A DNA stretch of 64,000 nucleotides from Larus michahellis (lineage: Eukaryota > Chordata > Aves > Charadriiformes > Laridae). The stretch lies in the NCBI RefSeq assembly GCF_964199755.1, contig NC_133906.1:2790001-2854000 (forward strand), in the 5' to 3' direction. How positions within the stretch are numbered: the first letter of the stretch is position 1; each line of letters begins with the position of its first letter. This document shows positions 1 to 12,767 of this stretch, one piece after another. A program made the translations under genes and the position numbers. The notes below the pieces were generated by a model, which saw nothing but the letters and a program-made list of their open reading frames with translations, had not been told where the DNA came from and ran no database searches.

Positions 1-620
1 TCTCACAGAACAGAAAACTCTATCTTGGAGTGCAATGGTTACGACTTAGAAGGTTTTAATGGGCAGGGAGCTCACCACAAACGCTCAAGGTAAAAGCACG
101 ATAAAATGGGAGAAGTGATTAGAAATAAGGAATCCGTTCAACCTCTGGGTACAGCCTCGTTGAAACCACTAGTATATCTAATTCCGATGTTCACATTTAA
201 AGCTGTTGAAAGATTAGATTGGGGGCAGAAAAGAGCCATAAAAAGTATATGAGGAGAGAAGAACACGTAACCGGGAAACTTAAACAGCTCAATTGTGGGG
301 CCATTCGATAAATACTTTCACAAGGGGAAAATATCAACCAACACTTTTTAATCTAGCAGAGACAGAAGAAAGACTAAGGGCTGAAAAATGAAAGTGATTC
401 AAACCAGAAATGAAACACACATTTTTTAACAGCAGTGATGATTAAATTTGGGAACAAACTACCACCTGAAGTGATGGATTTTGCAACTCTTGACATCTGG
501 AACATATGTTCCTGTGAAAAGTTCAAGTTTTGATAAATAAGAAAATTTTTTTTCCCTGAAAAACAATTTTGTCAGAAAATTCTTAGCCGCTATTTGGGTT
601 TCTTGTCTGCTTTAAAAGGA
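1..620 (+). repeat. Old CR1 LINE 3' portion (decayed)
   Basis: The stretch near 300-515 has the layout of the 3' region of ancient amniote CR1 copies: a purine-rich lead, then sequence around 440-500 that still reads like the 'W-N-K/N-L-P ... VMD-F-A-T' tail seen in many old copies. No open frame survives. The left edge is cut by the window, and the right edge is approximate. Confidence 0.5.
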
Positions 621-2559
621 TATAAGATGAGCCAGAGAAACAGCTTTATACATTGAAAGTTGGTCAAAATGATAATTAAAAGCAGAATAATGGAATTCCA
701 AGATAAGGAGTATGACACGGTAGGAGCTAATTATCACAGTGCCTGTAATGAAAATTCTGCATCACTAATATTTCAGAATTATTTGAACGTATCTTCATAA
801 TAATGATCAAAAGGGAACTGCTTGACATAATCTACTTGAACACTTAAAAGCCTTCTGACGGCCTTTTCTCAGGCAGGGCCTATTCCAGAAGAATCCTGCG
901 TGGCCAGATACTGTGGATGCCACAGAAAGCCACAGCCCAGCCCCAGACGCAAAGGCTACCCCAGCAGCCAGAGCACTGCCTAATACCACAAACAAGTATT
1001 TCGCTACACGCGTTGGCTTTGATGCGCTAAGTGGCATTATCCCAAGTATAATTTTTGTAATTGCAATCAAGGCCCCCAGAACTCTTGCATAAGTGCTTTT
1101 ACTACACTACAGGAATGAAATATGACACATAAGGCAGTGACAACTTGTAGAGCATCATTAAACATACCACGATCATTAACAAATGTGCCAAGGAAGGCTA
1201 GTACATCTGTACATAATTCAAGCGGAGGAGTTGGGCTCCACATTATGATTTTATTTTTTTTTTTTTGCGTAAGATGGTTTAGAAGACACCAGCTTATCCT
1301 GAGTCAATAGAATGTGAAGCATCACTGAAAGAAAAAACAACATCCTCTTGGGATTTCTCATTGGACTGAGAATTGTGGCACTTCTCAGTAAATGTCAGGC
1401 TTATCAGCGTTGTGAGTAAGCATCAGTTAGCTCTCAAACAAGCTGACTCTGTTCATTTCTCTCAGAACTGTATGTAATATTCTCCTGGCAAGGAACAGCT
1501 CTTTTAGTAGACTGCAGCACAAATTGGTAAAAGAAGCTTGCCTCAGCTCCGATCCAAAAACCAAAAGATCTAGAATAGATTAGACGGCCATAGAAAGATC
1601 TGCTTTTTGACTGCAAACCCTGGATAATTTGGAGTTAAAAGGACACAAGAAATACAAATTTCTCCTTTTCAGATCATGCCAGATGCACTAATTGTAAGAA
1701 AACTTTCCTCTTAATACTTGTTTACCTACTTCAAATGACATCGGTAGCTTCAAGTGTAATTTTGACCTGTGAGTGGTTAATGACATCAATATTCGCAATA
1801 CATTTTCATCCCTTTATAAAGGTCCTTTCTTCATTTCCACCGTGTAGCTTTTCTCTTTATATCGCTAGATGAGACCTCGCAGCATCGTGGTGAGATCTTC
1901 ATTAGCATTCAAATAAAAATTCATTGTTTGCTTGCATAGTGGGGAGATGAGTTCGGCGTTCCCTGTTCAGTGTTCAGTGTTACCATCAGAAGTGTTTACA
2001 TTCATATCTATGTTTCATTTTCTTCTGACAGAACATAACAAAGCACAAGAAAGGCTGCACTGGGTCAGATCGAAGGTTCCTCTACTGCAGCATCTGGTTT
2101 TCAATACAGATGCCTGGGGAAGGAGTTTAAGAACATACCAGGCATGCAGCGGTGCTTTCTTGGAATATTACTCTTTTCTCCAACAATATGTGTCTTGGGA
2201 CTTTTTGAGTCACAATCCTTGGTTTTACTGTTTAACAGGTTACACTTTAACTTCTCTCCATTAACTTTTCCTGTTACCCCCCGAGCACAAGTAAACTTTG
2301 AGCATCCATAACATCTTACGGCAAAGGATTTTACAGCTCAATTACAAGTTTTGTAAAGAACCATCAACCAGATTAAACTGATTTCTGGTTGCTGCTTTGG
2401 AAGAGACACTAAAGCGGCTTCTCAGTTCGGAGAGAAGGCAGCGAGAGGGATACGAGTGAGACTTATAAAATCATGGTCATACTAACATGTGGACACGGTC
2501 ATACTAACTGGTGGACAGTGCAGACAGATGGACCACGGGTCTGACCCACCAGAGCATTT
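621..2559. other. Intergenic, no supported gene
   Basis: AT-rich DNA with a short poly-T run near 1252-1266. A small hydrophobic reading frame on the - strand (807-1070) is the only thing that stands out, and it is discussed as a finding. No splice-flanked exon, RNA gene or promoter was recognised. Confidence 0.5.
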
Positions 2560-3560
2560 CTCACGTTGTTATGACTAGGTCATCTTAGTTGCATCTTCAG
2601 GACGCTTTCAAGAGCTCTAACAAATTTGTGACACGGCTCCTCACTAGAAAAACTTTCCCTAGTATGTTGGATTTTATCCATTTAATCTTCTTTTTTTCCC
2701 TTATAATTTCTACTCACTTGCTCGGTACAGACTCCAGTGCGACGGTCTGCTGTTCTCCACTTCGCTCCTGGGGACCTGCTCAAGGACTGTTGTCACATTT
2801 ACCATCTTCCACCCCTCCTGCAGGGAGGCTGATTTAAGTGACGGGTTACACACTATCGTAGCTCCGTAATTGCATATTTGTTTTCCTCCAGAGCTCTTGA
2901 GTGATTACCATATGGTCTTGGCAATTTCTGACTCTTCATCTTATCAATTAGTACTAAAATGCATTTTATTGTCATTTAATTTTAGACACTTCCTTACACT
3001 TGTCCCCATAAGTTTGGCTCTCATGGGGGAATAACCTACCTCAACCATCAGGAACACAAAGCTTCGGTTTACTTTTCAACAGCAGTTTGTCTCTCTTACA
3101 GTAATCCTTTGAGAGACCGGTCATCTGTTGACCAAACCTCTGGAAAAGTACCTGATCTTGGCAATTTTAAAAATATTTTTACTAGTATTTTTATTATTCC
3201 TTTAGTGAGTTTGCACCTTAAAATTTTTCCTTGCCTGCCCTACAGGTTTAGCCTCACAGTTAATGCTTTTTTTTTTTTTTTTTTAAATAGTTTCTTTATT
3301 TGCTCAGAAATCCCTGATTTTGAATACTCTCTCCCACTCTGCTGTTAGAATATTGCCTTTTTGGTCCCTTGTAGAATTATTTCACTTAGTGATATATTGC
3401 TCTGAGCTTCAGATAGGGTGTTATTATCTAGTTTCTCATCTTCTGCATCCTTATAGCAGCTGCTTTTAATTTCCTTTTAAGAAGCTTCAGCACTTTTGAA
3501 TAGGTCCCATTTTTAAGTTAGGTATTATTGTGAGGTAGTTGTGGGGGAAAATCAAATAAT
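2560..3560 (-). repeat. Old CR1 LINE internal fragment, reverse orientation
   Basis: T-rich sequence with the texture of the reverse complement of an ancient CR1 body, for example the region upstream of the reverse transcriptase that appears as a run of Leu/Phe-rich frames on the + strand. It carries a poly-T run near 3268-3284. Identity rests on general resemblance only, and the borders are approximate. Confidence 0.4.
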
Positions 3561-5544
3561 TTTAAGATACACTGTCACGAATCTTTCTGAAAAAAAAAAG
3601 GATAGGTATCCACCAAGGTGTTTTCAAAGAAGGGAGGCTTTGGAAGAAAAAGGACATCTAACATCTCCAGCTGGAAGGAGAAGGATGGAGAGGACTCTGC
3701 CACGGCACTGCAGGGAGCAGGGACCTGGATGCTGGGTGAGGCTGGCACCAAGCTTGCAAAAAAGCCTGCGAGGAGGCTGTATCAGGGCTGGGTAAAAGAC
3801 CCGGGAATGTGGGAGAAGCAACTCCCAAAGAAGGATTCACATTCAAAAGCAGGAATGCACCTGTGTCAGCAGAATGACGTGAACTCACTCGATCAGAGAG
3901 GGGAGCCGGAAAGATTCTCCGTTATTACAGGCTCTCTATACTTCCACAGGCGGTGCGCATGGAGCAGAGCTGTCATACGTGGCATTTCTTCAGGGTGCTG
4001 GATCACTCTTCCGCTAGGCAGGCTCTGGGGAGGCCGTGGGGAGCTGGGGGTGAAAGCCCGTGTGCATTTCCCTATACCACGGCTCCCACCTCTACTGCAG
4101 TGCTCAGTACCCTTGCGGCTCACAGGAATTAATGATTCATGGCTGATGGAAAAGCTGCGTTGCTTTTCTGGGTAGCTGGCACCCGGCTCACCTGGAAGAA
4201 GCGATCTCACGCCAAAAAAGAAAGGGCCAGTCCCCATGGGATGCAGCGTGGGCCACGCACCTTCCTCTGCAAGGGCAAACATGCAGGTAGGACACCCCTC
4301 TGGTCGCTGTGTCGCTGTCTGGTGTCATCCCACACCTGGACGTCACAGCGGTTGGTCAACCTCAGGGTGCCAAGGCTACTGAGTCCGGCAGCTTTCTGCT
4401 CACAGACGTAGGTGTCTCAGTGCAGCAGCACCCTGTCCGTGGGGACAGGCCCCCTCCTCGCGCTGACAAGGTTTACAAAATGCAACGTAAACGGAATAGA
4501 AAGCAGGCAGCTGGCAGAACCCAGGCAGGCCTGCAGATCCACGACGACTCACGGAGACAAATCTACCAGATGTTTCAGCCTCACAAGGGAGCCACACGCC
4601 TGTCCTGCCGCAGGAATTGTGTTTTGCCTCCTGTTGTGTTGGCTTCCTGCAAGAACGCCGGAAAATGGTGGCGGTTTGAGAGTTACTTTCCCTTCCTAAA
4701 ATTGGTGCTACCACAGGTTTGTGTAGCTAGTGAATATTAACAAGAAATAAATCAGAGCTCAGATAAATGCAGCTCTCCGCTCTTCCTCCAGTGCGGCTTG
4801 TTTACACTGCTGCGCTGCAATCTGAAAAATGCCATCTATAATGAATACTAAATAGTGGGAGTCTTTTTCTCAGCAATGTGTTACTAAACCTGATCGCTGC
4901 GCGGTATAATATGCTGGGAGAGAGCAGGGGCTTGGCTGTGTTTCTCTGTTCCATGCAGTCATAGAAACTGTCAAGCTTAGGTGCCTCTGTGATCTCCAAG
5001 CAGCATGTCTCCCTACACCCTTTCCGAGCTACCCATTTATTTTTTAAAATGTTCCATTGTTACTGGAGCTCGGTTCTTTCAGCCAATTGTAATGTCATTA
5101 TTATTTCTGTCTCTTTAAAATTTATCTACTTATGCAATTTTAATCTCTCTTTCCCCCCCTTCCCCAAACCAATTCAAAGTCATATGTTAACAGCTGCCTT
5201 GGAGTGGAAGTCACCTAGAGTTAACACTCAAAAGTCCTCGCCGTTAAGAAATGACTCACCTCTGTGTTATAAAACCTGTACCGCATCGTTTGCACCCCTG
5301 TCCTCAGTACGTTCACACGTGTCTCCACTTCATCACCACGAACATTTCCAACTTTGGAGTGAGTATCCGCCTGTGGAGGGTAGACGCAAATCCAAAGGAT
5401 ACCAGAAAGCAGGAATGCTTTTCCATACACGAATGACTTCTGGAGTACTTCTACAGCTCCTTAAGCCTAAAGGACCAGGAGTAGCCGGGGATCTATATTG
5501 CAGATGATGATGAAAAAAGGGATGAAAGAAGAAAGAGCCGTAAT
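3561..5544. other. Intergenic, no supported gene
   Basis: Moderately GC-rich from 3650 to 4700 with overlapping open frames on both strands (up to 185 codons). None has a recognisable domain, consistent splice context or codon bias, so they look like chance frames. From 4740 to 5540 the sequence is AT-rich and unique. Confidence 0.5.
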
Positions 5545-5924
5545 AGGGGTTGTTCAGCCTGGAGAAGAGAAGGCTCTGGGGAGACCTTCCAGCCCCTTCC
5601 AGTCCCTAAAGCAGGCCTACAGGAAGGATGAGGAGGGACTCTCAATCAGCGAGCGTAATAATAGGATGAGGGGCAATGTTTTAAACTGGAAGAGGGGAGA
5701 TTTCGATGAGATCTGAGGCAGAAATTGTTTGCTGTGAGGGCGGTGAGCCCCTGGCCCAGGTTGCCCAGAGAAGCTGTGGCTGCCCCATCCCTGGAGGGGT
5801 TCAAGGCCAGGTTGGCCGGGCCTTGGAGCAACCTGGGCTGGTGGGAAGTGTCCCTGCCCAGGGCAGGGGGTGGCACTGCACGATCTTTAAGGTCCCTTCC
5901 AATCTAAACCATTCTATGATTGGC
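5545..5924 (+). repeat. CR1 LINE, 3' end
   Basis: Begins in the conserved GTTCAGCCTGGAGAAGAGAAGG stretch, continues through the TTGCCCAGAGAAGCTGTGGCTGCCCC block and ends in AATCTAAACCATTCTATGATTG, the standard CR1 3' terminus. 5'-truncated, like nearly all CR1 copies. Orientation follows from the tail lying at the right end. Confidence 0.9.
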
Positions 5925-7959
5925 CTCTATTCTGGGAGTCTGATGACACTTTTGATTTCCCTCCTCTATCAGCAGTTCCATCTCCCAAACAGTTCAAGGC
6001 ACAACCGTGATGATAATTCTACACAACAAAATGCACAGTGGAAATGGTACTGACCCAAAGGCTTTTTAACGCACAGCATAGATAAGAGTTTGCTGGGTGG
6101 TATTTTTTTTTTTGCCCTTTAGAATACTGAATTCAGGCAAAATCAAAGTTTCTGAAAAACAGCAAGTCATTCATACCAATGCAATGCATATTCTTTCTTC
6201 CTTGACTCCTATCCTGGAGTGTTCATATAAATATACATACTCTTCTTACATGCACAGTATCAAACACTCCCGCAGAAGTGCTACAAGACGAAGTATAACA
6301 CCTTGTTTTGGTAAGATCAAACTTACAGTCACGTGGGCGCGTTGAACAGGAGATACTAAAACTTACCACACACGCACTTCTCGTTGAGCTGTGCAAAGGT
6401 CATTCTGCTCTGTGAATAAGCCCATGTCAACAGTGAGCATATATTAGAGTTCAGAAAACACTTTACTGAGGAGATCCAGGCTTTCTGGGTTAAAAGGTTA
6501 TGAAATTTAGTCTAATCTCTATTTCTGTTTTCTTAGATGTTCACTACCAATCTATTATAGGCAAAGAAGTCAGTGCAGACCAAAATTAAGGTTTCCCAGC
6601 TTCTTCTTTTACATGACCCTGACCATATTTCTACAAGACTGTTCAGACTTGTAGTTCAAACTGTTCAGAATTCTCTCAAGCTAGCTTGAAATTTCTTTTT
6701 TAAATTAAGCTGATTTGCATCACAATTTCTCAGACCGAAATAAAATAATTTCTTTCTGTGAAAACATTCCTTCCACCGCTCTCTTGAGAACCTTTTGTGT
6801 CTCTGTGCTTTATCGCAGGAATTTCGCATTTGGCACTGGGTTTCTCTTGGTGAGAGGTTTGTATCTGGTGCCTTCACAGACTGTCCCCAAAGTTCTTACA
6901 CTTTCAAACAACTGGAACCACTAGCGGTCATCGTCTACAAGTCAAACAGAACAACCAAAAGATTTAACCTCCCAGAAAAGAAAAACACCGGAATAACCCG
7001 AATGACTTCTAAGCGCATAGAAACTAATAAGGGGATGAGTACTTGTCCACCTGAACTCCTCATGAACAAAACAAGCTGAGTCAATCTAATTTCCCTCTCT
7101 GATGGATGAGACTTTGTGGATAGGGAAGAAGCAGCAGATGCCACACACCTCAGTGTCACTGAGGCTCCTGACATTGTCCAACACGACATTCACGAGTGCA
7201 GGAATGCCCTGCCTGAAGTCGCGACAAAATCTGGTTGGAATCCATAGTCTGAGAGTACTTTCCAAGGGTTCGCTGTGAAATTTAAAGGACAAATTGAATG
7301 GTTACTCAGCTGTTCATAAGTTCCATTCAATATTTTATTGATAGCCTGGATGAAGGAATGGACTGTGTGTTTATTAAATCTGCCAAGATTAAATCTGTGA
7401 AGAGTAGCTACAAATTCATGGGGGATAGCAGTATTAAAAACTTTTGACAACTTGGACAAGTTGTCTATAAATATAGGAGTCATCTCAATTGTAAAAAGTG
7501 GAGCGTTTTAACTTAGGCGGGAGCAAAGTGCACAAATACAGGATAGACATCAGCTGGGCAGAAAGCAGTGTGGAAAAAAAATAAAAAAGAAAGATCTGAA
7601 GGTTCTGATAGATCACAAGCTGAACAGGAGTTATTGCCCTGAGGAAGGAGAAAATGCTACACAGGTATATTAACAGAATTATTACCTAAAGACATCTTGC
7701 AGGTCCTTTTGCTGTACTCAGTAACTCCTCAGTGAAGAAGCACATCCCGTCTTGGGTACCGCTCCTCAGGAAAGGCTGCCAGGCTAAGCCGCGAGAACAA
7801 CACTAATGGCGAGAGGTCTGGAAAACATGACCTGAATCAAGAGACTGAGAACAAGAGATGTTCAAAAGAGCGAAGACCATGGAGAGACGCAGTGACAGTC
7901 CTGACAGAGTCCGGATCAGTGCAGTAACAGTCCTGCAGCAGGGAAAAGTCTGCTACAAA
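5925..7959. other. Intergenic, no supported gene
   Basis: AT-rich unique sequence. A 97-codon frame on the - strand at 7190-7483 and shorter frames beyond it are the only long open stretches. No protein family, splice signals or repeat class was recognised. Confidence 0.45.
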
Positions 7960-8095
7960 GCGGAAGAGAAACAACGGTTCTGCATATGCCAAGAATGTCA
8001 TAAGCAGATCTGGTTCTGTTGTGGAAGAAGGGAGATGGACTAGATGATCAGCTGAGATTTCTTCCAGCTTCACTTTTTAACGATTCTGTACTCAG
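7960..8095 (+). repeat. Diverged CR1 3' fragment
   Basis: The GATGGACTAGATGATCAGCTG segment at about 8033-8053, followed by a short TTCCAGCTTC stretch and GATTCTGTA, matches the order of elements at the end of CR1 (GGACTAGATGATC ... TTCCAAC ... ATTCTATG), but it is diverged. Confidence 0.5.
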
Positions 8096-9810
8096 CTGAT
8101 GCTGATTAGGGTTTGTCTGTACTCAATTTGTCCTGATGTACCCCAGTGACTTCATACAGTAATTGCTCATGCACATTTACATCATTTCTGCATTAACATC
8201 ATCATTAAGGTTACAGTGTTTTACGTTCATCTTACCATCTTAAGACCATCTGTCTTACAAATACCTTATCAAAACGCTATTTGCCAAACCAGCTTGACTC
8301 GCAACTCATTAATCAAAAGCCATTTTAATAATTAGTCCTCAAATAGTAATTCAATAAAATCTTTGCATCTTGATTTTCCTTTCTAACCAGCGCAATGGGC
8401 AAAAGGGTTTGTAATCATTTGGCACCACTACTCTCAGCCTCAGAGAACCTAGATTAGAGCTGCTGGTGCCCGTCTCCCACTCCACTGGCATAATTTTAGA
8501 AACTGTTACAATTTTAGAAAAAAATCTAGACATCTTGGGCCTCTCAGTTCCAGATTCTTCTAGAAGACACCAAATCACTGCTGCTGCCATTAGCATCCAG
8601 TCCGTGCCCTGGCACAAAGGCAGGACCAGCCGCTACCTTTGTCCATCCTGAAATCGGAAGAGATGTACTTAAAATCTTCCCCAGATTACCCATTTTGGTG
8701 ATTATACATCCTACATTAACAACGCATTCCTAACGTTTCCGTTAGTGCAGTTCAGCCTGTTATCTCCAGCCATCCCCGCACTGGGCATGGAAAATAGTTT
8801 GAGATGCAGCGGCGAGGCAGGGCACTGTCTGACATGACTGCTTCTTGCTCACAACTACTTATTCGGGGTGCCAAGGGAAAGCGGTGCTGCCTTATCAAAT
8901 AATTATAATCAATTACCAATATCAATTAGAACCAGCTACAGCTCGGCTCACCACAGGATCCATCAAATTAAATGGTTGTGCTGTCGTACGGCTGGAAGGA
9001 GAACAAAAGACCCTTGCGAAGTTATGCAGGTTCTGAGATTTATGAAAATACAGCTCAACTTCACTGGCATACAATCAGTTAAATCAACATCATATAAAAC
9101 CAGAAATAATACCAACCACGGACCTCGTTAGCTCTGTATACCCTTACACCACTGTTAAATCGAGTTGATATGTCAGAGAGTGGAAACCCAAAAGATACCA
9201 GATTTATCATCTTAATTCTTTACGTTTCTTCTCAGGAATCCACACTGCTGTCATTTTCTCTTCCATTCTGATTACCTTCTTTGTAACATATTGGCTTTCT
9301 TACTTTTACTGAATAATTCCTGGTCTATTATATCTATAATTATACTAATAATTAAGCATGCCTTTTCATCAGCGAGCAGCTAATTACTTCTGTTCCTACC
9401 CAGCTTGCTCAGAAAACAGTCAATTCATCTGTATCCATCTCACTCTCGCTGTTGCTAAGCAGTCCGTGCCAGTCAGCAGTCGCGCTGTAGCTGGCGTTGT
9501 TTGGTTCACCCTGGCTTGAAGTCTATTTTGCAGTGGCTGAGCGGTGCTGCCTTTCAACCTCAGAGCAAACGTTTTTCACTGATAAGCAAGCTTTACTCAC
9601 ACGTCGAAGTGCGGCACCTGCTTGGCAAAGACCGCTTACCCACACCAGCTTCAGAGCACCTTCAGAGCCGTCAGTAAGCAGCTACTACTTACAGTCTGGA
9701 ACTGGAGAGACCTGGAAAGAGTCAGCTAGCAAACCAGCCTCTGCCATCTGCAGTCCTAGTCCTTTTGTGCTCAGATCTTATCCAAGATTTTGTTATATGT
9801 AAACCGAAGT
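8096..9810. other. Intergenic, no supported gene
   Basis: AT-rich, with many stops in every frame. No repeat family or gene was recognised with confidence. Confidence 0.45.
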
Positions 9811-10590
9811 CACAGAATCATAGAATTTTCTAGGTTGGAAGGGACCTTTCAGATCATGGAGTCCTACCATCAACCCAACACTGCCAAGTCCACCACTAAC
9901 CCATGTCCCTCAGCACCACGTCTACATGTCTTTTAAAAACCTCTAGGGATGGTGATTCCACCACTTCCATGGGCAGCCTGTTCCAATGCTTGATAACCCT
10001 TTTGGTGTAGAAATTTCTCCTAATATCCATCCTAAACCTCCCCTGGGCGTTTTCTCCTGTCCCATCACCTGTTCCTTGGGAGAAGAGACCGACCCCCCTT
10101 GGCTACACTCTCCTTTCAGGGAGCTGTAGAGAGCGAGAAGGTCTCCCCTCAGCCTCCTTTTCTCCAGGCTGAACACCCCCAGCTCCCTCAGCCGCTCCTC
10201 ACAGGACTTGTGCTCCAGACCCCTCACCAGCTCCGTTGCCCTTCTCTGGACACGCTCCAGCACCTCAGTATCTTTCCTGTAGTGAGGGGCCACTGGACAC
10301 AGTATCTGAGATGGGGCATCATAGTGCCCAGTACAGGGGGACAATCACCACCCCAGTCCTGCTGGGACTGATACAAGCCAGGATGCTGTTGGCCTCCTTG
10401 GCCACCTGGGCACACTGCTGGCTCATATTCAGCCGGCTGTCGACCAACACCCCCAGGTCCTTTTCCACCAGGCAGCTCTCCAGCCGCTCTGCCCCCAGCC
10501 TGTAGCGTCCATGGGGTTGGTGTGACCCAAGTGCAGGACCCGGCACTTGGCCTTGTTGAACCTCACACCATTGGCCTCAGAAATCAGTCT
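9811..10590 (-). repeat. CR1 LINE, C-terminal reverse transcriptase and 3' end
   Basis: Starts with AGAATCATAGAATTTTCTAGG, the reverse complement of the CR1 3' terminus, so the element lies on the - strand. Reading leftwards it encodes the end of CR1 ORF2: motifs such as [18 protein letters not shown] (about 10419-10472), [19 protein letters not shown] and [20 protein letters not shown] (about 10105-10250). The two stretches are in different frames, so ORF2 is broken by an indel near 10340. At the far end the frame still spells [13 protein letters not shown]-type sequence. A dead, 5'-truncated copy, very similar to the one at 52738. Confidence 0.95.
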
Positions 10591-11689
10591 AAGCTTTCAT
10601 TCTCTAGCACTGTCGCAGTGAAGAACTACTTGCATTCACACGCTGTCCTTCCAGACTTCTTGGTATACCGGACCAGTCCTGTGTCCACTAATGTGAGAAC
10701 TGGATGTGGTCAGCATGACTCTGCTGTCTCGCTCTGGTTCCCACCAGCACAGCGTAGATGGCTTCTGCCCAAAACCACTCAAGCTAGTTCGTACCAAACT
10801 TCAGTGATGTGGTGACAAATCAGCCCAGATTGCTTTTTTTTTTCCCAATTACCTGTCATTTTATCTACTGTAGGTTAGAGAAAGAAGCTGATGTTCCAGG
10901 ACAGGAATTCCCACCATCTCCAGCTCTGGCAAGACACTTCCTCCCCTGTTTCTCAGTTAATGAAATTAGTGAAATTAACATTAGTGAAATGTTAATGGCT
11001 GGTATTTCTAGCCTTCCTAGAGACCGGGCTAGGCCAAAACCCTTAATCCTTTTATCTAATTCATGACTCCATACTCTGAAATGAAGAAACATTGGCAAAT
11101 GCAGCACTTGTGCTTGATTCCAGAGAAAGGGAATTCAAAAATGAGGAAACTTGTTTAAAAAAAACGCTCAGAGTGGCAGCCAGAAAGGTAAAATGTTTTC
11201 AGATGGCAGGTAGACTATTTTAGGATTCTATATTGGAGGCTCAAAGCAAATACACATAACCTGTCAAAAAAAGACTTGAGAGAAAAACAAAAAGCTAGCA
11301 TCATAAAACAGCAGGATCAGGGAGGCTGTTGGAAGTTAAAAGGTATCCTGCAAAAAGCTGAAGTTGTGTCTGAAAAAGGAAAACTAAAAAGAACATAAAT
11401 TCTGGCAGACTAAATGTAAAAGCCCAATAAGATAGACTGAAGAAAGAGTTTAGGAGCAGTTTGCTAAAGAAATTTAAAAAAATGTAATAAATCCTTCTTG
11501 AACGCATCAAGCGCAAGAAGCTTGCAAGAGCCAGTGAGCTCTACAGATATGAAAGAAGCACTCAGAAAAGATAATGCCATCGCAAAAAAATCCCAACCGC
11601 TTTCTTTCAAAATCTCTGTTCCCCTGGAGAATCTCGGAGAAACTCTGAAACCAGCAACTTGTTTATAAGGCATTCACGGAAGGCTTGTC
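10591..11689. other. Intergenic, no supported gene
   Basis: Unique-looking AT-rich sequence with no recognised gene or repeat. Confidence 0.4.
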
Positions 11690-12600
11690 TTAATTTAAGG
11701 TTGTTAAGAGTAGATTACAAACCAGGCAAAATGAGTAACAACATATCACTGGGCGCAGACGATATTCACACAAGACTTTTACGGAATGTTGAAAATGAAT
11801 CATCTGAGCTTAGCATGTAACCTTTAGCCGAACATTGCTGCAATTATCAAAGGACTGGAAGGTAACTCATAAGAAATCAGTTTTTAAACATAAATCCAGC
11901 GGCAATTCAAGAAACCACAGAGCTAACGTCCATACTGGTCACCTTGGCTGAAGCTCTAGTAAAGAACAAAATTAGCAACTACATAAATAAAAGTAACACA
12001 TTAAGAAAAAGTAAACATGACTTTTGTAAAAGGAATCTGAGCCTCCTAAATCTGCTGGAATTCTTTGAAGGACTCAAAAGCATGTAAATAACAGAGATCC
12101 AGCTGAGAAATTTTCCCCGTATTTCTACCTCACACCAATCTTCCAGAAACCTCAGACACTGACGGTCTCATCAAAGGCTCTTAAATAAACTAAACAGCCG
12201 GGGACTACAGGTAAGGACCCCCCAGAGTTAAATAATAGTTTAATATCGGAAAAAGAAGATAAGACTAAAGGATGAGTTTTCACTTTGGAAGATGCGCATC
12301 AGTGGAGTCCCATGGGGATGAAGGTGTTCAGAAGTGAGCTGGAAATTAGGTGGAATAGTGAAGATTTCTGATAAAAACTAAATTAATTAGGATAATATTT
12401 ACTACAAAATCTTACAGATCTCATGACGCTGAGCAGCCTCACGATAAAGTGGAAGATAAATTTCAGCCCCGACAGCTATAGTCTGGCTATCCACGAAAAG
12501 CAACACTAACTTTACACGCAGAGCGACAGGCTCTGAACTAGTTTGCACAATTTCAGAAATGCATCTTGACAGGATAATCGCTGGTTACAGGAATGTATCT
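11690..12600 (+). repeat. Ancient CR1 LINE reverse-transcriptase region
   Basis: The + strand keeps diverged RT landmarks in the right order: an 'SLGADDIHTRLL' stretch (compare CR1 GPDGIHPRVL) near 11745-11780, an 'HDFCKRNLSLLNLLEFFEGLKS' stretch (compare HGFRKGRSCLTNLLEFFE) near 12017-12085, and 'GVPWG' (compare GVPQGSVLGP) near 12305-12320. Stops and frame changes are frequent. Age is inferred from this divergence. Confidence 0.65.
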
Positions 12601-12742
12601 CCTCATTGCTCAATAGCAGCTAAAAAAAAAGAAAAACAAAAGTCCAGAATTCTTAAGAGAAGAAAGTCGGACTTTGCCACTGTATGAATTCATGGTGCGT
12701 CTGCTTCTCGAATACCAAGTGCGGTTCTGGTAGCCTCACCTC

Positions 12743-12767
12743 AAAAAAAAAAAAAAAAAAAAAAAAA
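12743..12767 (+). repeat. Poly(A) run
   Basis: Twenty-five consecutive A residues. No processed-gene copy could be recognised on its 5' side, so this is a simple repeat rather than a retrocopy tail as far as can be seen. Confidence 0.9.

Noticed and set aside
3618-4740. Cluster of frames on both strands, up to 185 codons
   Set aside because: Several overlapping frames in opposite directions with no consistent reading, domain or splice sites.
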